Assembly: GCA_031216445.1 (NCBI GenBank)
Contig: CM062208.1
Span: forward strand, 6,343,501 to 6,407,500
Source of the DNA: Lateolabrax maculatus
Lineage: Eukaryota > Chordata > Actinopteri > Acropomatiformes > Lateolabracidae
Length of the DNA: 64,000 bases
Reading direction: 5' to 3'
Part shown: one piece after another, positions 33,116-46,857 of the stretch
Layout of the letters: each line of letters opens with the position of its first letter
Position numbering within the stretch: the first letter of the stretch is position 1
Translations under genes and position numbers: made by a program
The notes under the pieces: model-generated
What the model was told of the DNA's origin: nothing
The model's input: the letters and a program-made list of their open reading frames with translations, nothing else
The model's database searches: none

Positions 33116-36100
33116 GTACAGTGGATGTTTGTAGTCAGAAATGGGCAGTATGTAATTTGAGTTGAGAAGTAACACTCATACAAAGTGTTTTTAGAACAGT
33201 CATGTGGGATGTTTTGGATGCTCTGAACACTTATTGGATTGATATAATGGAGTATGTTTGATCACATATTTATTTTAGAGATGATCCATATTACCCTGAG
33301 TGCTAAAAGGTCAGTTCAGACAAATTATACAAAGACATATTGTTCCCAATTACCTCTTGTGGTATCTAGCCATGTAGATAGTTTGGTTTTATTATTATTA
33401 TTATTTTTTTGTCATATCTGCTGCTGAGATTTCTGCCTCCACCACAACACAGTGCAGTTAATGGAATTCACTGTCTGATGCTTAGGCAAGTTATCTGAAA
33501 AACTCAACAGCAGCTTGTGATCCAGAAGTAATGTCCCATTTATTATAATAAAGTTCTTTAGCGAAGTATGTGGATTATTCTGAATAACTAGAACATTGTT
33601 TCTGAAAAGAGACATTACTATTGAGTTTTAAATGTCATTTCTCTTGAATAATTTGAATGCTACCAATAAAATCCCCTTCAGCTCATTTGTATTGGGGAAG
33701 CAGCACAAGTCTTGGAGAGGGTTATCTGAAAACCTTACCAAATAAAACTGAAAGTATCTGCATGACTGGAAACCACTAAGGCTAAGTGTGAAAATATGTT
33801 TTTGGTGTGATTCGAGAAGCCTTTAAAGGAAATCTCTACATCTGTGTGTGTGGATGTGATAAAGCTGCAGACTTGGAATGGTCTCTGTGCACTCTGTTTA
33901 CTTGGCCTCCATTATCTTTTATTTGTAGGCTGATAGTGTCTCTTGGCAGGGAATAAACGGGATGTAAATCAGAAACGTATTTGCACATGGGTATGAGGGA
34001 ATTCAGACATGCACAAAGGCATGCATAAATATGCAGTTGAGGAGCACAAATTCAGGCAAGCTCTCTCCATTTTATTTTATTGTGAAAATTGGAAAAAAAG
34101 CTGAAAACAATGAGCCTGGTGCGTCCATTAGCTGTGCAGAACATGAACACAAACCCACTATGTGAATATGCATATTAGAGAATCAGCCATGGCAAGCTTT
34201 ACTCCTCAACACATTTGAATATGCAAATGTTTCCCAGCACAAAAAGCCTTGACAAGCTGTTATTACATGATTCCTGTGGGTGCAGACACAACAGCCTGAA
34301 AATATATTATAGGAGACAGAACAAGAGAGAGGAGAGTACCACTAGACAATTGCCGGGGAGATGTGTGCACGTTGCTTGCATGCGTTTGTGGGTGCTGGTG
34401 TGCATGTGTTTCACAGAGGAATGTAATAATGCCAGTGGTGTTTCTCTACTGCTCACCAGAATATGAGATGTGCTGGGTCGTACTGGTTGTGAATTGGTTG
34501 ATCACAGAGGGCATCAAAACATTCAAGGGTAGTAAATCCTGATCACAAACTGAAAACAGCAGGCAGCCATGAGTCTCTGACGTTGTGTATCGGCCATGTT
34601 ATAGCATTGGTCCAAGTCAAGTCTCCATGATGGGTCTGCCTAAACAGCAATGGCCATGTCTATAAATTTCAGGACTTACTTACAGGATAACAAAAGGGAG
34701 GCAAAGAAATCACAGTTATATAATGGCTAGAAAGAACAATACCCTATTTCAAAGTGAATAAATTAAGCTAAAATCACAGTCAATCAACCAGGTTTGATAG
34801 AATCTTCTGTTGAAAATCACATTGTTTCAACCTATTTAACAGTGAATACCATCTTTAAAAGAAATAACTGTGCGCCACAAAGACACTTTAAAGGTAGATT
34901 TAAACATACAGTAAGCAAACAGTTGACACAGCTGATATTACAGCTGAAAGCCATTTTCTGGAAGCTAAAAACAATTATATTCAAGTAGAATGTAGTCAGT
35001 TTTATGAACATTTGGGGGAGGTACTTTTTGTACAGGACACTTTTTCTTTGTTTAGCCCAAGGGTTTTAATGTCCCTGAAACCAAATATTGCAACATATTC
35101 AAAGTGTCTTACCAGTGTCATTGAAGTCTTAGTCAAGTCTTAAGTCAGAACAAATGACTTGCAAAGTCTGTCTGTGTGTAACTTCTTTGGGAGTTGAGTC
35201 ACCCAAATGGCAGATAAATGTGATTATTTTAAATGTTTAGAGCAGATATCAAAATTAACTTATTCTATCAGATTTGTGCATGTGTTAGGTTTTTCATTAC
35301 CATCATGCAGCCTAGTTTGATCAATCTATTGTCCCCTGGAGGACTCAGGTGTTTCCTCTTTTGTGGGGATGTAAGAAAGCACATACAGTATGCAGAACTA
35401 ACCCTGTCATGCATTTCCAATGTGTAAATTGGGCGTTGACATTTATTTTTTGTTTAGAGATTAGGATTTAAAGAGAAACCACACCCAGGCTGGTAATCCT
35501 GCTTGTTCTGCAATTTCATGGTTGTAGCTTGCTCTGTCCACACCCACTGTGCCGTTCAGAATTTACTGGTTCACCATAGTGCAATCACACATCGTTACAA
35601 GTACAAGAGACCACACCCTACAGTGTGGAGCTCCTCTTTAAAACAAGACGAAGATCAGTTTATGTTCCTATAAAAAATAGACACACATTTAATTCAGTGT
35701 TTCTGCTGGTAACTTTTTGTTGTGGCAGCTCGCCATGACAAAGTCTTTGAAAAGAAAAAAATGTACTTATCCTATCAGATTTGTACATGTGTTCTGCCAT
35801 ATGTGTTGTCTCATTTCAGAAAATAAATGGGAGTTATTTCTATGTCTCATTCAGTCTGCAACAATCTATATTATTTGTGTTGATAATACTAGTAAGGTAT
35901 TAACTTTTCCATATATAGTATTTATTTTTATAACATTAAGACACATTAATTTTTTTAGAGGAAATACCTAGAGTCCAGTCTTTTAACTTTATGTGTGTCG
36001 ACTGCATTGGAGCATACTTACCGAGCTGTGGCGAGGAAATCGGACAGCAGTGAAGGTCAAATGATAATTTCGAGGAAGAAGCAACAATGAGAAAAGGGAA

Positions 36101-39100
36101 ATGAATACACCTCCCATTTCCTGGTCATTTTGTAAAGGTCAGGGATAAATGTTAAAAATCTGCAGGGAATGAGAAACTGCAAATGGCCGTGGAAGAAAAA
36201 AATAAAACACTAAATTTGGATGTGTTCCAAAGCTCTAACTTCTACTGTTTAACTGTTGTCTTGGCTTTTGTTTTCGTTTTTTATTGTATTTTTGTAACTA
36301 CTTTTCAAGGTCAAACCACTAAAGATCAGTTTGAATCTGATAATCAGATAGATAGTTCATGCATGCTGTTCTTTTGACATTGAACAGGTCAGAGAGTTTG
36401 AACGACAATCTGCAAACTTTTTCAAAGTTACAAAGTGAATGAGACAGATTCTTACTTACCAGCAGGTGTAATGCTGACGGATGTTGTCCACTGTTTAGAT
36501 CAATGAGTAATAAAAAGAAATGCATGTACCGAATATTTGTCCACAAATATTATATCTCAGATGACTTTCCCATGAAGTCAGTTTCCAACTGACTATCCCT
36601 AAAAGATCGCAGATTAAAGCTCCAGCTTTGATCTTTAGTTTGATATCTAATGTTTAGGAGTTTATGTAAAGTGCAGAGAGACTAATCAAATAAAAAAATA
36701 GTTGGAATTTAAGTAACTCCATTGCTGGCCAACCAAACAGCAAACCAGATAAGCCTCAGAGGAAAGATATTTATTAAAAAGCAATTAAGAAGCAAGTCCC
36801 AAAAGGGAACATTTTGATGTTGTGCAACAAGTTGTGTACGAAATCCAAAAGATAAAAAAGCTTCAGGTAGCCAGCTCAAATCCTGTGAAGTGTTTTGAAG
36901 TGCATTGAAGGAGTCTCAACAGTGCAACCTCTCAAGGTCGTTTTTTGATTTATTGATTGTTACATGCGTCTTGGAGTCTTCCATATTAATGACCAGCATT
37001 ATGTTAATGGTATCATAAAATACTCTGCACTGCAGGTGTCCATCCACAGCAACTTCAACGACCTTCATCATCATGAAAATGACTCCTTGAGCAAAGAAGA
37101 GCTCATGAAATGTGTTCACTAAAGGGGTGGGCAAACATTTTGGTTGTTGGGTCAATTATTAACCATATCTCTTAAAAATCTGTTTAAAAAAGTCTGTATT
37201 ATGATACATGATGCTACTGTTAAATTAATGAATACCTTTAGGCTACAAAGTAAATTGCATTAAATTTCAATGTAAACACTAGTGGGACAACCTCAACAGA
37301 CAGTTGAGGCACGTTGTAGCCTGTGCATACAGCTGATGATCGATAATAAATATACAACGGCCTCCTCAGCATAGTCTCACAAGAATTAACCAGAAAACAG
37401 ACAAAACCCACATAATTAAACACAAATTACCAACAATAACTCAAGTCTATGGACATTGCAATGTGTGCAAAAAGCATCATTAGGCTACATACATTAAATA
37501 ACCAAGGATAAAAATATGAATAAGTCACCAAGGCACAACAGATCCAACACAGTGAGTGTGTCCTACTGTGTCTTTTTGATTGGTTCAGTCAATGGGACTC
37601 AATGAGACAATGAGATTTTAGTACTGAAGTCCAAGCCAAGAGCAGCCTCTCTACAGACTACAACAGATACTATAGGACTAAACAACACAAGTACTAGCAG
37701 CTTTGGCTGTATTTTTTGATGTAATTACATTCAAAAGTTTTGGTGATTTTTTTTTTTTTAATAGAAATGGAAAATATATAAATATATTTTCAGGGCTCAG
37801 ACATTCACAGTGAACACTGAGCCACTTATGACCTGACCTCTTAAGAGTGAAACAGCCAAATGTCAAGTAACAATAAAAGGAGAAAGATACAATATGCCTC
37901 ACACAATAAAAAGGGACATGAATAGGCTGCGGGTTTCTTTTCTATCGGCCTGAAAGGTCAAGAACCACTTAATATATGTTCCCAGATGTCTGAATAGAAA
38001 TACATGTAATAAATATTTGAAAATACTGCCACTGTATCCACAAAGTGATGCTACACACACACACACACACACACACAGGCCCATTCAGGTGGATGGTTAA
38101 ATGTCATTACAGCTGACAGTGTGAGTGGGCAGAAGGGCAGCCAGTCATTTTCTGAAGGGTGCTCACACTGAAGTGTATGATGGGTGTTAACCGACTTCAC
38201 ATCGCCATCAGTCCATCTCTCCAAACAGATGGACGCCTGGGTAACACAACAGACTGTTACTCTATGTTTTCATATCTGGGAAGAATAAAAAAGTTGTTTT
38301 GTATTTGTGATTTATATGAGAGAAACAAATAAAAGATAAGAGCAATGGGGTCTGTGAATCTTATCTAATGCAGATACAATGCAGACTGCATTTTCTCCCT
38401 TTCCGTCTTGACGTTAAATTCATATTTTCACTGTTTTCAGCCATCAAAATGGTTGCAGGCGGCAACCCTCACAGACATGGTAAGATACAGAGTTCTACAG
38501 CGGCAACATTGAGAGGCTTCTCAATGATCAAATTCTGTGTGTCAGCTGACAGGATTTCAAGGGTAAGGGTGAACTGTGATGTGCTGGCTGACTGCAGGAT
38601 AGGGCCGAGGGGACAGAAGAGGAGGAGAGGAAAAACACTGGTGGAAGGCTGGCTGCAGGTAAAGACGATGAAGGTGAAGGCAGGAATCTAAAGACACATG
38701 CAGGTTACTGGCATTATGCATGTAGCAGATTTATAACAGAATATTTCAGAAAATAACACACGGTGAGAATGACGAGGCAACTTGACAAACTGGTAGGGAG
38801 GACCAGGAATTTCTGCCTTAAATAGGCCATTTTGACGTGTCACAGTAGGAAAAGAACATGTATTGAATTCCATTTAGCTGTGTCAGTTTCAGGGTGCTGG
38901 TATTATGCATGCTGGCTCACTTTCACTGGCTTACTGAGACACTTGAACAGGACAGAGCCATGATATAGTAACACTGGTGCTTAACTTACTCCGACTAGTT
39001 GAAATATCTGCTGTGAAAATGGGCCTAGCCGTACGCTTTGGCAAATACAAAGCAGCTGGAGTTGATCAGAGTGATCAAGGTGATGCAGGGCAGCTGGACC

Positions 39101-41895
39101 TGAGGCAGTTCTGCATTATTCAGAAGCATCAATATGATCGAAAACACTATTCAGAAGTTTTGATTGACGTATTTTTTTGTTTTTATTGTCAGGCGACCAC
39201 CAGATGGTTGCAGTATCTGCTGCTTTAGTATCACAGAGATAGAGGTTAAAGGATGAATATAAGATAATAAAGGCGGACTCCCTCCGCTTGTCTAAGTCTG
39301 CAGTTCATAACAAACAAATTGGGCTTGTGCATATACTGTATGTGTACAGTCTCACTGCATCGGTAAACGTATACATAAAAAATTAAGAAACAGATGTCCT
39401 CAAAAATGCATGTTGTCCAACAGATTTTTGATTTTTTTTGCTTTAATTATTATTATTGCTTTCATTTACATCGTCACATCCATATTACTACTATACTTCC
39501 ATGCAAAGTCTGGCGACATCTGCACATGGACATCTGAATTTCTGATAGTCCTCTTACATACATTTGAACAAAACTCCTAATATAACAAATTGGTCACATT
39601 GTTTTCTACTGTTTTCCACTTTTCCTTTCACTTGCACTAATGATATAAGACATGGTTCAGTTTAAAAAAAAAACAAACAGCTAATTTAACCTTTATTTGA
39701 CCAGTGTAGGTTGTAGAATTAAAAAGTGTCTCTGTTAAAGGGCAACCTGCATAATGCATATCAGTGAAATTCCTTTGGGGCCAGTTTAATGGCAGCAAAC
39801 AGCAAACACAACAAAATGAGAAGGGAAACACCACTTCCCCTTCAGCAGTGCGCCCACACCTCCTTAATTTGATCCCGACGTAGCAGACAAACTTCCCATT
39901 CACCCTGTAGCCAAATCAAAAAGTTCCACATCATTAACAGCTGAAGGTTGCTATACTGTTAATGAGAGGTCCAATTAGCCTTTACTAAAACAAAGACAGA
40001 GGGAGGGAGGGACTCAGAGGGATGGTTTCCCTCCTGTATAAACTGTGTTGACCCATTGCCAAGTTTGCACAGACCAAGAGAAAGCTCTAGAGTCAAAAGT
40101 AGAGGAAAAGAGTGACTGAATGATAAGCGAAAAATAAAAAATGAATACAACACAAAATAAAAATAAAATACAAATACAATATATACACCTTTCACTTATA
40201 TCCACGATGGATAATTGCACAGGATAATTGCACACAATTATAATACATACATGGTGTTTAGGATTTCTACAAAAAATACAAAAAAGTATAAAATATTGCC
40301 CTGTAAATTCTATGATTGCACAGATATTGGACATTGGATATTGGATATCCATATATAATTTAAGCACATTTACAGATTTGTTGACCTGTTGTTGACATAT
40401 ATTCAAAAGTCCTCCCAAGGTGCATCATAACTTCTGCCTTTTGCCCCTTTTCAAAACAGAAAAGTACATAATTTACACTCCTCTTAAGGGTAAAAGGTAT
40501 TTCAGGATGTGTTGTATCATGTAACCATGTTGTTTTTTCCAGGTGTGTCCGTGTTCAGGTGAACTGAACCAATGAAAAAGCCACAGCAGGATGTAAATAG
40601 TAAAAGAGAGCACACAGGGAACCAAGTGTCCCCTCTCTGCCTCCAGCCAGCGCCTAAAACTCCCTGCTGTCACCACAAAGCTATTACATATACAATTTAT
40701 AGGCATCATGGAATAATTCTGTTGAAATTAGAGACTAGAGGCACTGTGAGAATGGGATAAAAAGGGCTGGATTGCAACGTTTGCCCAAGGCTTTTCTGCT
40801 TGCCTCATGTTGTGACAGGTCACGCATCACAAAAAACAAATTGCCCTGCTTCAATGTGGATGTCTCCTTACACACACACACACATACACACACAAACACA
40901 GGTGCAAACACTGGCATACACTGACACATGCAGACACCAAACAGGCGCAGAGTTCACAGACACACTTGGCGGTGGACTGGCCTTCCTCTGCTGTTGCTCA
41001 TTCATTTGCTGATGTTGCTTTTGCTCAGGACTGCCACTGGTTTAAATGCAAATTCCTGGTGGAAAACATGGACATTTTCAACTTTACAAGCTGAAGAGGA
41101 CCACCTGAAACGCACCATTGGTTTGTTTCTCTGTGAGGAGGGTGAGCAGCAGATCCAGCCCTCTGGCCTTCAGTCCTCTGGGGGAATCATCTTCATAGAC
41201 TATGGACTTGGAAGGATGTAACACAGCCGACAGCCCTGAACCCTGCAGGGACCGTCCATTCCTAGCCTGATAATCTCTTCATTATTATTCAGTCCGACAT
41301 TGTTGGCCATTTTCTGTTTGGGAGGGGGTTGTTCTTCTAGTCCTAACCAATGCCGTTTTCCGTCAGCACAGAAGCTGTAGCAGTGGTTACCAGGAGCAGT
41401 TAAAATGTTTCATGATTGAAGAAATAAGTCAATTTCAGGGTGCTTTCTCCTGTAAGTCGACTTACAACATCCTGCACAGCTGCGTCGATCTCATGCACGC
41501 TTATCACAGTTGAGGCGATTTTGTTTTATTTCTGACTGGACAATTATGGTTGCCATCCAATGAACACCAGACCTGTTTGAATCGCTGAACAAATTGGAGA
41601 TGTCGATCGTGATTCAGAGGTCTGGAACCAGGGTAGTCCAATCCTACTGGAGGTGAAAATTAAGAATCACTTTGTTGATTGTATTTTTAATTCACTTCAG
41701 TACATTTGTGTATACCAGTTAAATAATGTACCTTTAAATCCACCTCTGGCAAACTCATTCTAATGGCCAAAAGAATACTGCTTCTGTCTTACATCAAATA
41801 ATGTTCATTATTGAAGTGTAGTCCGTTTTCATACTTTATTCCATGATGCGATGATAAATGACAATACATAAAGTCAAGGTGTAGGTTAGGTTTGT
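33116..41895. other. Non-coding stretch
   Basis: No supported gene. Features seen: two POU-like sites (ATATGCAT near 34168, ATATGCAAAT near 34219), a 'ggggtgggcaaac' at about 37126 that resembles a hAT-type terminus, a (CA)n tract at 38053-38078, and CA-rich sequence at 40869-40912. Frames of up to 134 codons occur but show no domain. Confidence 0.5.
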
Positions 41896-42633
41896 TTGTT
41901 CAGTATGTATTTTTTACAATCTCTGTCCCTGTCAATAACAGTATTGTTAATAAAACACTATGTCTGGAGGTCTGTTAAGAGGTCTATTAGAGTAGCAGAG
42001 AAGCGAGAGAAAGAGAACGAAAGAGACAAAGCACCATTTTTGTACACCCCTGGGTCAATGTCAGAGAGTGCTTCTAGCAAATTAAAGAAGAAGAAAGAGG
42101 AGCACCCTAACAATGTTTTAGGGGCACTTTTCTTTCCTCTTTTCCAAACCTCTTCCACACATCTTCGTTTTCTTCTTTTAATCAACTCCTTTTCTCATAC
42201 CCCCAAACTCTCAGTTTATCAGCCTCCATCTCGAGCTTTCTCTCCCCTCTTTATCTCTGTCTCCTCTCTGAAAGCTCGTCTGAAGCACAGCAGAGTCTCA
42301 GGGGACTGCAGACCTCTCTGTCTCCATCAGCCTCCTTCCCTCCTGCATTCTCCTCTTTCCTGTCTTTCTTCTCAGAGTTGTCAAATCAGCAGAGAGAGCA
42401 GTGGGAGCTCAGTTTTCCATCTGACATGCTCTCTGCTGTACAATACATTGGGACCAAAAATTTGTCACGGCAATGACAAATGCAGTGACTTAAGGCAACC
42501 AGATAAGGGAAATTACAGGATCCATTGCAGCGACATAACATGGTTACATTGCCACTTGGTATCCACAGAGCTGAGGCAATGCAATTTCCTTCAGGAAACA
42601 TTATTTGGGAGATTTGCAGTTGAGGCCGAATAA
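41896..42633 (+). other. Unrecognised 245-codon open frame
   Basis: Starts ATG at 41896 and is open to TAA at 42631; the stop overlaps an AATAAA at 42629-42634. The translation begins with a hydrophobic stretch (residues about 5-22), then a basic/acidic segment (KREKENERDK, LKKKKEEHP) and a long Ser/Leu/Pro-rich part. No known domain. The central part is pyrimidine-rich, which alone lowers stop frequency, so chance is the simplest explanation. I do not claim it as a gene. Confidence 0.15.
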
Positions 42634-43026
42634 AGGTACAAGTTTATAAGTAAATTTGAGATAAATGCATGTAGCAAAGTTTCTTATCGTTATTATTTTA
42701 ACATTTCAGTGATCACATTACCACATGTGGCAGTTTAATTTAAAAGCACTGCACACTCAAGGTGCACCTGCTCAAGTGTTTACACTTATTTTGCCTGATT
42801 AGACCTCTTCTCAGGACTGTGTGGGTGTATTCAGACTGTGCTTAATTTACATTTCCTTCACTCTCTGTTGGCTTTGTTGCACCTGCTAGGGCAGGACATG
42901 AGTTTAATGACTTGAAATAATTCCCTTTATAACTCTTCCCAACTTCAACCCAAGGAGAGGTCTAATCAGCCAGAGTAAGTGAAAACACCTGTGTGGGTGA
43001 GCAAAGACTTTAGGGTAATTATACTG

Positions 43027-43205
43027 CGGCTGCAACTAATGATTATTTTCATTATTGATAAACCCATCTATTAAGGTTTTGATTAATTCATTTATTGTTA
43101 ACTTTAGGTTTGTAATGATAAGAGATGAGCTGTGTATGTTTTTTTTTTTCATTACACAATTGATTGTTGAATGTTGATGATTATCTTTCTGTCGATCAAC
43201 TTTAC
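43027..43205 (+). mobile_element. Fragment of a teleost dispersed repeat (R4)
   Basis: 'ggctgcaactaatgattatt' then 'ttcattattgat' and, further on, 'ttgattgttgaatgttgatg' and 'ctgtcgatcaac' fit a repeat very frequent in fish, commonly seen in introns. It is diverged and non-coding. Confidence 0.6.
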
Positions 43206-43856
43206 ATATATCAGGCTTTGTCTACTCACACAATACTTGTTAGTATGGATAAGTATTGTATCAATGAATTAGCTGGATCACAGGTTGGCCACAACATCAA
43301 GATATACAATTAGTGATATATTTTTATTCTTATTATGGTCATCTTAACAGACAACAGTATCAGAACTATTTCTGTGATTGTTCTGAAATAAAAAAAAATC
43401 AGAAACTTTGCATCGAGCTGCACAGCTGCTTTTGGGTGAATCTGAATAATTCATACAAATTTGACGTGGACTATTGCTTGTATCTGGGCCTTGTCAGAGC
43501 AGAATGATAGAGATGGCCCATAAAGGCGGCGGTGTGTGGAGAAATAAACCAACAGCCTGCCAGAGGGCAAAAAAACACAGTGTCCAGGGAAACGCTTTCA
43601 TCAAGTCCTGCTCATAAAAGACGATTTACAGCCATCTGGGGCTTTGACCAAGGCTGAGGTGTGTCTGTGTGCATATGTGTGTCTGCGTATAGTCGTGTTC
43701 GTAGAGGTGTGGTCATAACTCACCCGGACGAGAGAAAAAGTGAGAAGAGAAACTGGTAAAAACACATCAGCGTGTTTCAGCACCTGAATAGATTTTAACA
43801 TAGTGACCAATGTGTCTTGTAAAATCAAAATAGATTTGTTAGCTTGTCAACAGTGC

Positions 43857-43857
<1 letters not shown>

Positions 43858-43910
<53 letters not shown>
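43858..43910. repeat. (CA)n microsatellite
   Basis: Pure CA tract of about 53 bases. On the minus strand it reads as Cys-Val repeats in two overlapping false open frames. Confidence 0.97.
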
Positions 43911-43914
<4 letters not shown>

Positions 43915-44201
43915 TACCTTGCAGACCTTGTTGAACTCTTTTAGTTCCTGTAAGAAACTTGTACAAACTTGTTCTGAATGCTGAAAAGAAATAAAACTTT
44001 GACGACAGACCAAAAACCTCCTGCGCCGTGTAAACATAAAGTGTATTAAATATTAAAAATGATGGCTCCCTTTCCTCCAGGCCACACATTCAGCATCTTA
44101 GTAAGAAAATAATCCTAAAAAATGGGGTTTAATGTTGTTTTTTAGCAGGTTGGTAGACATTTTATGCAACATGATCATTATACGTTTTTTACTACATGAT
44201 T

Positions 44202-44238
44202 CCATAGGCCAGTAAGGGGTATGTGTACTGGCCTATGG
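44202..44238. repeat. 13-bp perfect inverted repeat
   Basis: 44202-44214 (CCATAGGCCAGTA) is exactly mirrored at 44226-44238 (TACTGGCCTATGG), with an 11-nt loop. No surrounding element recognised. Confidence 0.85.
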
Positions 44239-45147
44239 TAACAATTTGTCCAAATAGGGTGTTCCAGAAAAATGTCTTAAGATATGCTAAACATCATCAC
44301 AAACAGTGTGAAAAAATCACAAATCCACTCGTATTGTGGAAGACAAAGAGTGAGGGAGAAGCATATTGAACCAGACATTTGATGACATGGGATAAGATGA
44401 GAACACAGGGTTGTTCCAGCAATTCATAATGGGATACAGCTAAGAAAAATGTGATGTAGATAAGTAGTACATATGCAAACTACAGTAACACAGCTTATAA
44501 TGAATGACTTCCTCCAATTTTTCTCTGTGAACATGCAAATCAGGGCAACTGCATTTGCATCTCACCTGCCTAAACAAGCCGGAATTAGCAGAGACAATCA
44601 GAACACATGAGGAGTGAGAGATTAGATGCGAAGAGCACCTCTCCCCAGGCTGATAAATAATACGGCACTGTGGTTTTTTAGAAAAACAGTACACAGCCAT
44701 TCAGACACACATACACAGAGCAGAAAACAGGCTTGATCACAGGGAGAACACCAGCTGAAATCCTGACAGATATTTGTTCATTATGTTAAAACAGTGATGA
44801 CACAGGAAAACAGCCACAAAACAAAAAATTCGCTCACAGCAGGTTTTCTGAGGGGAGACCATGTTGATTCACGGCATGTAACTTGACAAGGTCAGAATTC
44901 CCTGGAGAAATTTCATCACCAATGTTTCATAATTTGAAGTGAAAGTGTACTGAGGAGATTTTCAATGAATCTTTCTATGAACGCTCACAAAGTTAAGAGC
45001 AGACGCAGGCATTCGACCGTTCAGAGCTTTGAAATGTTGCTGTCCATGGTGCTGAAGAGATTTAGGTTTGGAGCTGTGTTATGAATTAAATACAACATAC
45101 TAGGAAAAAAAACTATTCCCTTATTTTATACAGTCTGTGTATGTAAG

Positions 45148-45253
45148 GGATAATACCCTCAGAGTTGTGTGTTCAGTTACTGTAAGGGACGATGTGGAGG
45201 CCTCCGCAAAACTCATTACAGTCGTGAAATGTACATCTAGGAGGGTATTATCC
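45148..45253. repeat. Short MITE-like inverted repeat pair
   Basis: 45148-45160 (GGATAATACCCTC) and 45241-45253 (GAGGGTATTATCC) are perfect reverse complements separated by 80 bp. The total size of 106 bp would fit a small internally deleted DNA transposon. No target duplication was identified. Confidence 0.55.
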
Positions 45254-46049
45254 TGTTTACACCATGACCACTTGGCAAACAAATGCCATATGTAATCAAA
45301 ACAATGAGCTTAAAGATGTTAAGAGCTGCAGAGTTGGGTGCAAATCCTCACATTATCGTTTAACTCAAAGCACAGCCGCCATCATGCACCACGATCACCA
45401 GCTGCACGTTATGCAATGAACTGTAGAAGTAAAATCAGTCTGAATGTATGCTTGTGATTCTTGTGTGTAAACTAGAGTTTTGGCTATACAGGTACTCAGC
45501 AAGAGACTTTCTCTCATTCTAATTTAGAACTGAGATAAAATACCCCCAATACACACCCGTTGGTTGTATTGTTGAATGTCACTCTACAACCGTGCTGACC
45601 TAGATAAAGCCTTGGAGAAAAAGTGCCCTGCACCTTCAGACTGAAGCCATGTTTCAGTTTTAATTAGAGGGGAGAACTTTATCTCCCTCTCAGCCCTTCT
45701 CTCCCTCGCTCTGTTCCCCTTAGCCACCTGGCCGAGGCAGCAGCAGAATGTAAATTGGGCTTTGGGCTTTAATTGGATACTGTACATGCTGGGAAGGACC
45801 TAGGACCTGCACATGCACACACACACACACACACACACCGTATCGCACCGACCTGATGTCTCACACTGAAAGGTTGAACTGGAAGATACTGACAGAAGAT
45901 CGCTGGACAAGGGAAGCTCTGCAAAACTAAGCAAGTGGGCTCTGATGCTTCAGTGTATCTTGAATGCTTTCATCTCTATGATGGAGACAGTACACTGCTT
46001 GTAAAAACTCATCAAATAAGATATGTTTGACACGTTAAAAGATGAAGTC

Positions 46050-46280
46050 TAAAACTCACTAACTAATACAGTTGCCAGGCAACCGGTGGAGACTCCAGGA
46101 AGTCACTGCTCCCAATCAAGAAATAGTTCATAAACTCATGACTTGTTGGTTTTTTTGCTTCAGTTAGACTAAAGAAACAAGTTATAATGTGTGAATTAGA
46201 GAGCTTTAGAGATACCGGCTTGGCGGATTTTGTCACCTTTTTGAGAGAGCCAAGCTAGTTTTTTGAAGTGTTCCTTTAAG
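46050..46280 (+). mobile_element. Dispersed repeat family R1, internal portion
   Basis: 'actaatacagttgccaggca', 'gagactccaggaagtcactg', 'aagaaatagttc', 'gcttcagttagac', 'gttataatgtgtgaatta', 'ggcggattttgtcacc' and 'gagccaagctag' run in the same order as the R1 copy at 61127-61540. The termini are missing. It carries a perfect X-box palindrome GTTGCCAGGCAAC at 46071-46083. Confidence 0.7.
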
Positions 46281-46857
46281 ATTCAAGGCTTTGTGAAGAA
46301 ACTGTCAAGAATCATTCAAATTGGCAACATTGGGTATACGTGTGTGCGTGTCTGTGTGCAATCTTTTTTTGGGAACTCTTACTTGCAAGGAGCCAGTTGC
46401 CTCTGTGAATTTAGCGGCTGACAGTGACAAACTGTTGTTTAGTCTGCATTTGTGTGTGTGGGTGTGTGAACGTGTGTGTGTGTTTTTGCTCTACCTCAGC
46501 TTATCAACACACACACACAGACACACACACCAGGAGACACACACACCCACTGGGAGATGCTTCAAAGCGTGGCATTGCTGTCGGCTGTATAGCTTTGTGT
46601 TTCATGTGTCCTCTATTTTTCCATCCATCCAGCCCCCCCTCCCCTCCCCCTCCTCACCCATGCTTTATTAATGGCCCAGATGTGGCGGTGGCACACGGGG
46701 AGCTCATTACACCGAAGACAACACAACGCAGTTATTTCCATATTCAAACATTTTGGTAGGAGGCACTTTCATGTAATATGTAACTAAACCAGTGTACAGC
46801 TTCTAAAACTAACAATGTTGCTTGTTCGACAGTTTCCGTTCTGTGTTTGATTAGGTG
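46281..46857. other. GT/CA-rich non-coding stretch
   Basis: Contains several short GT and CA blocks (46333-46350, 46452-46480, 46507-46550) and a C-rich stretch at 46630-46660. No gene supported. Confidence 0.5.

Noticed and set aside
43825..44089. Two Cys-Val repeat frames on the minus strand
   Set aside because: Translation of the (CA)n microsatellite at 43858-43910.
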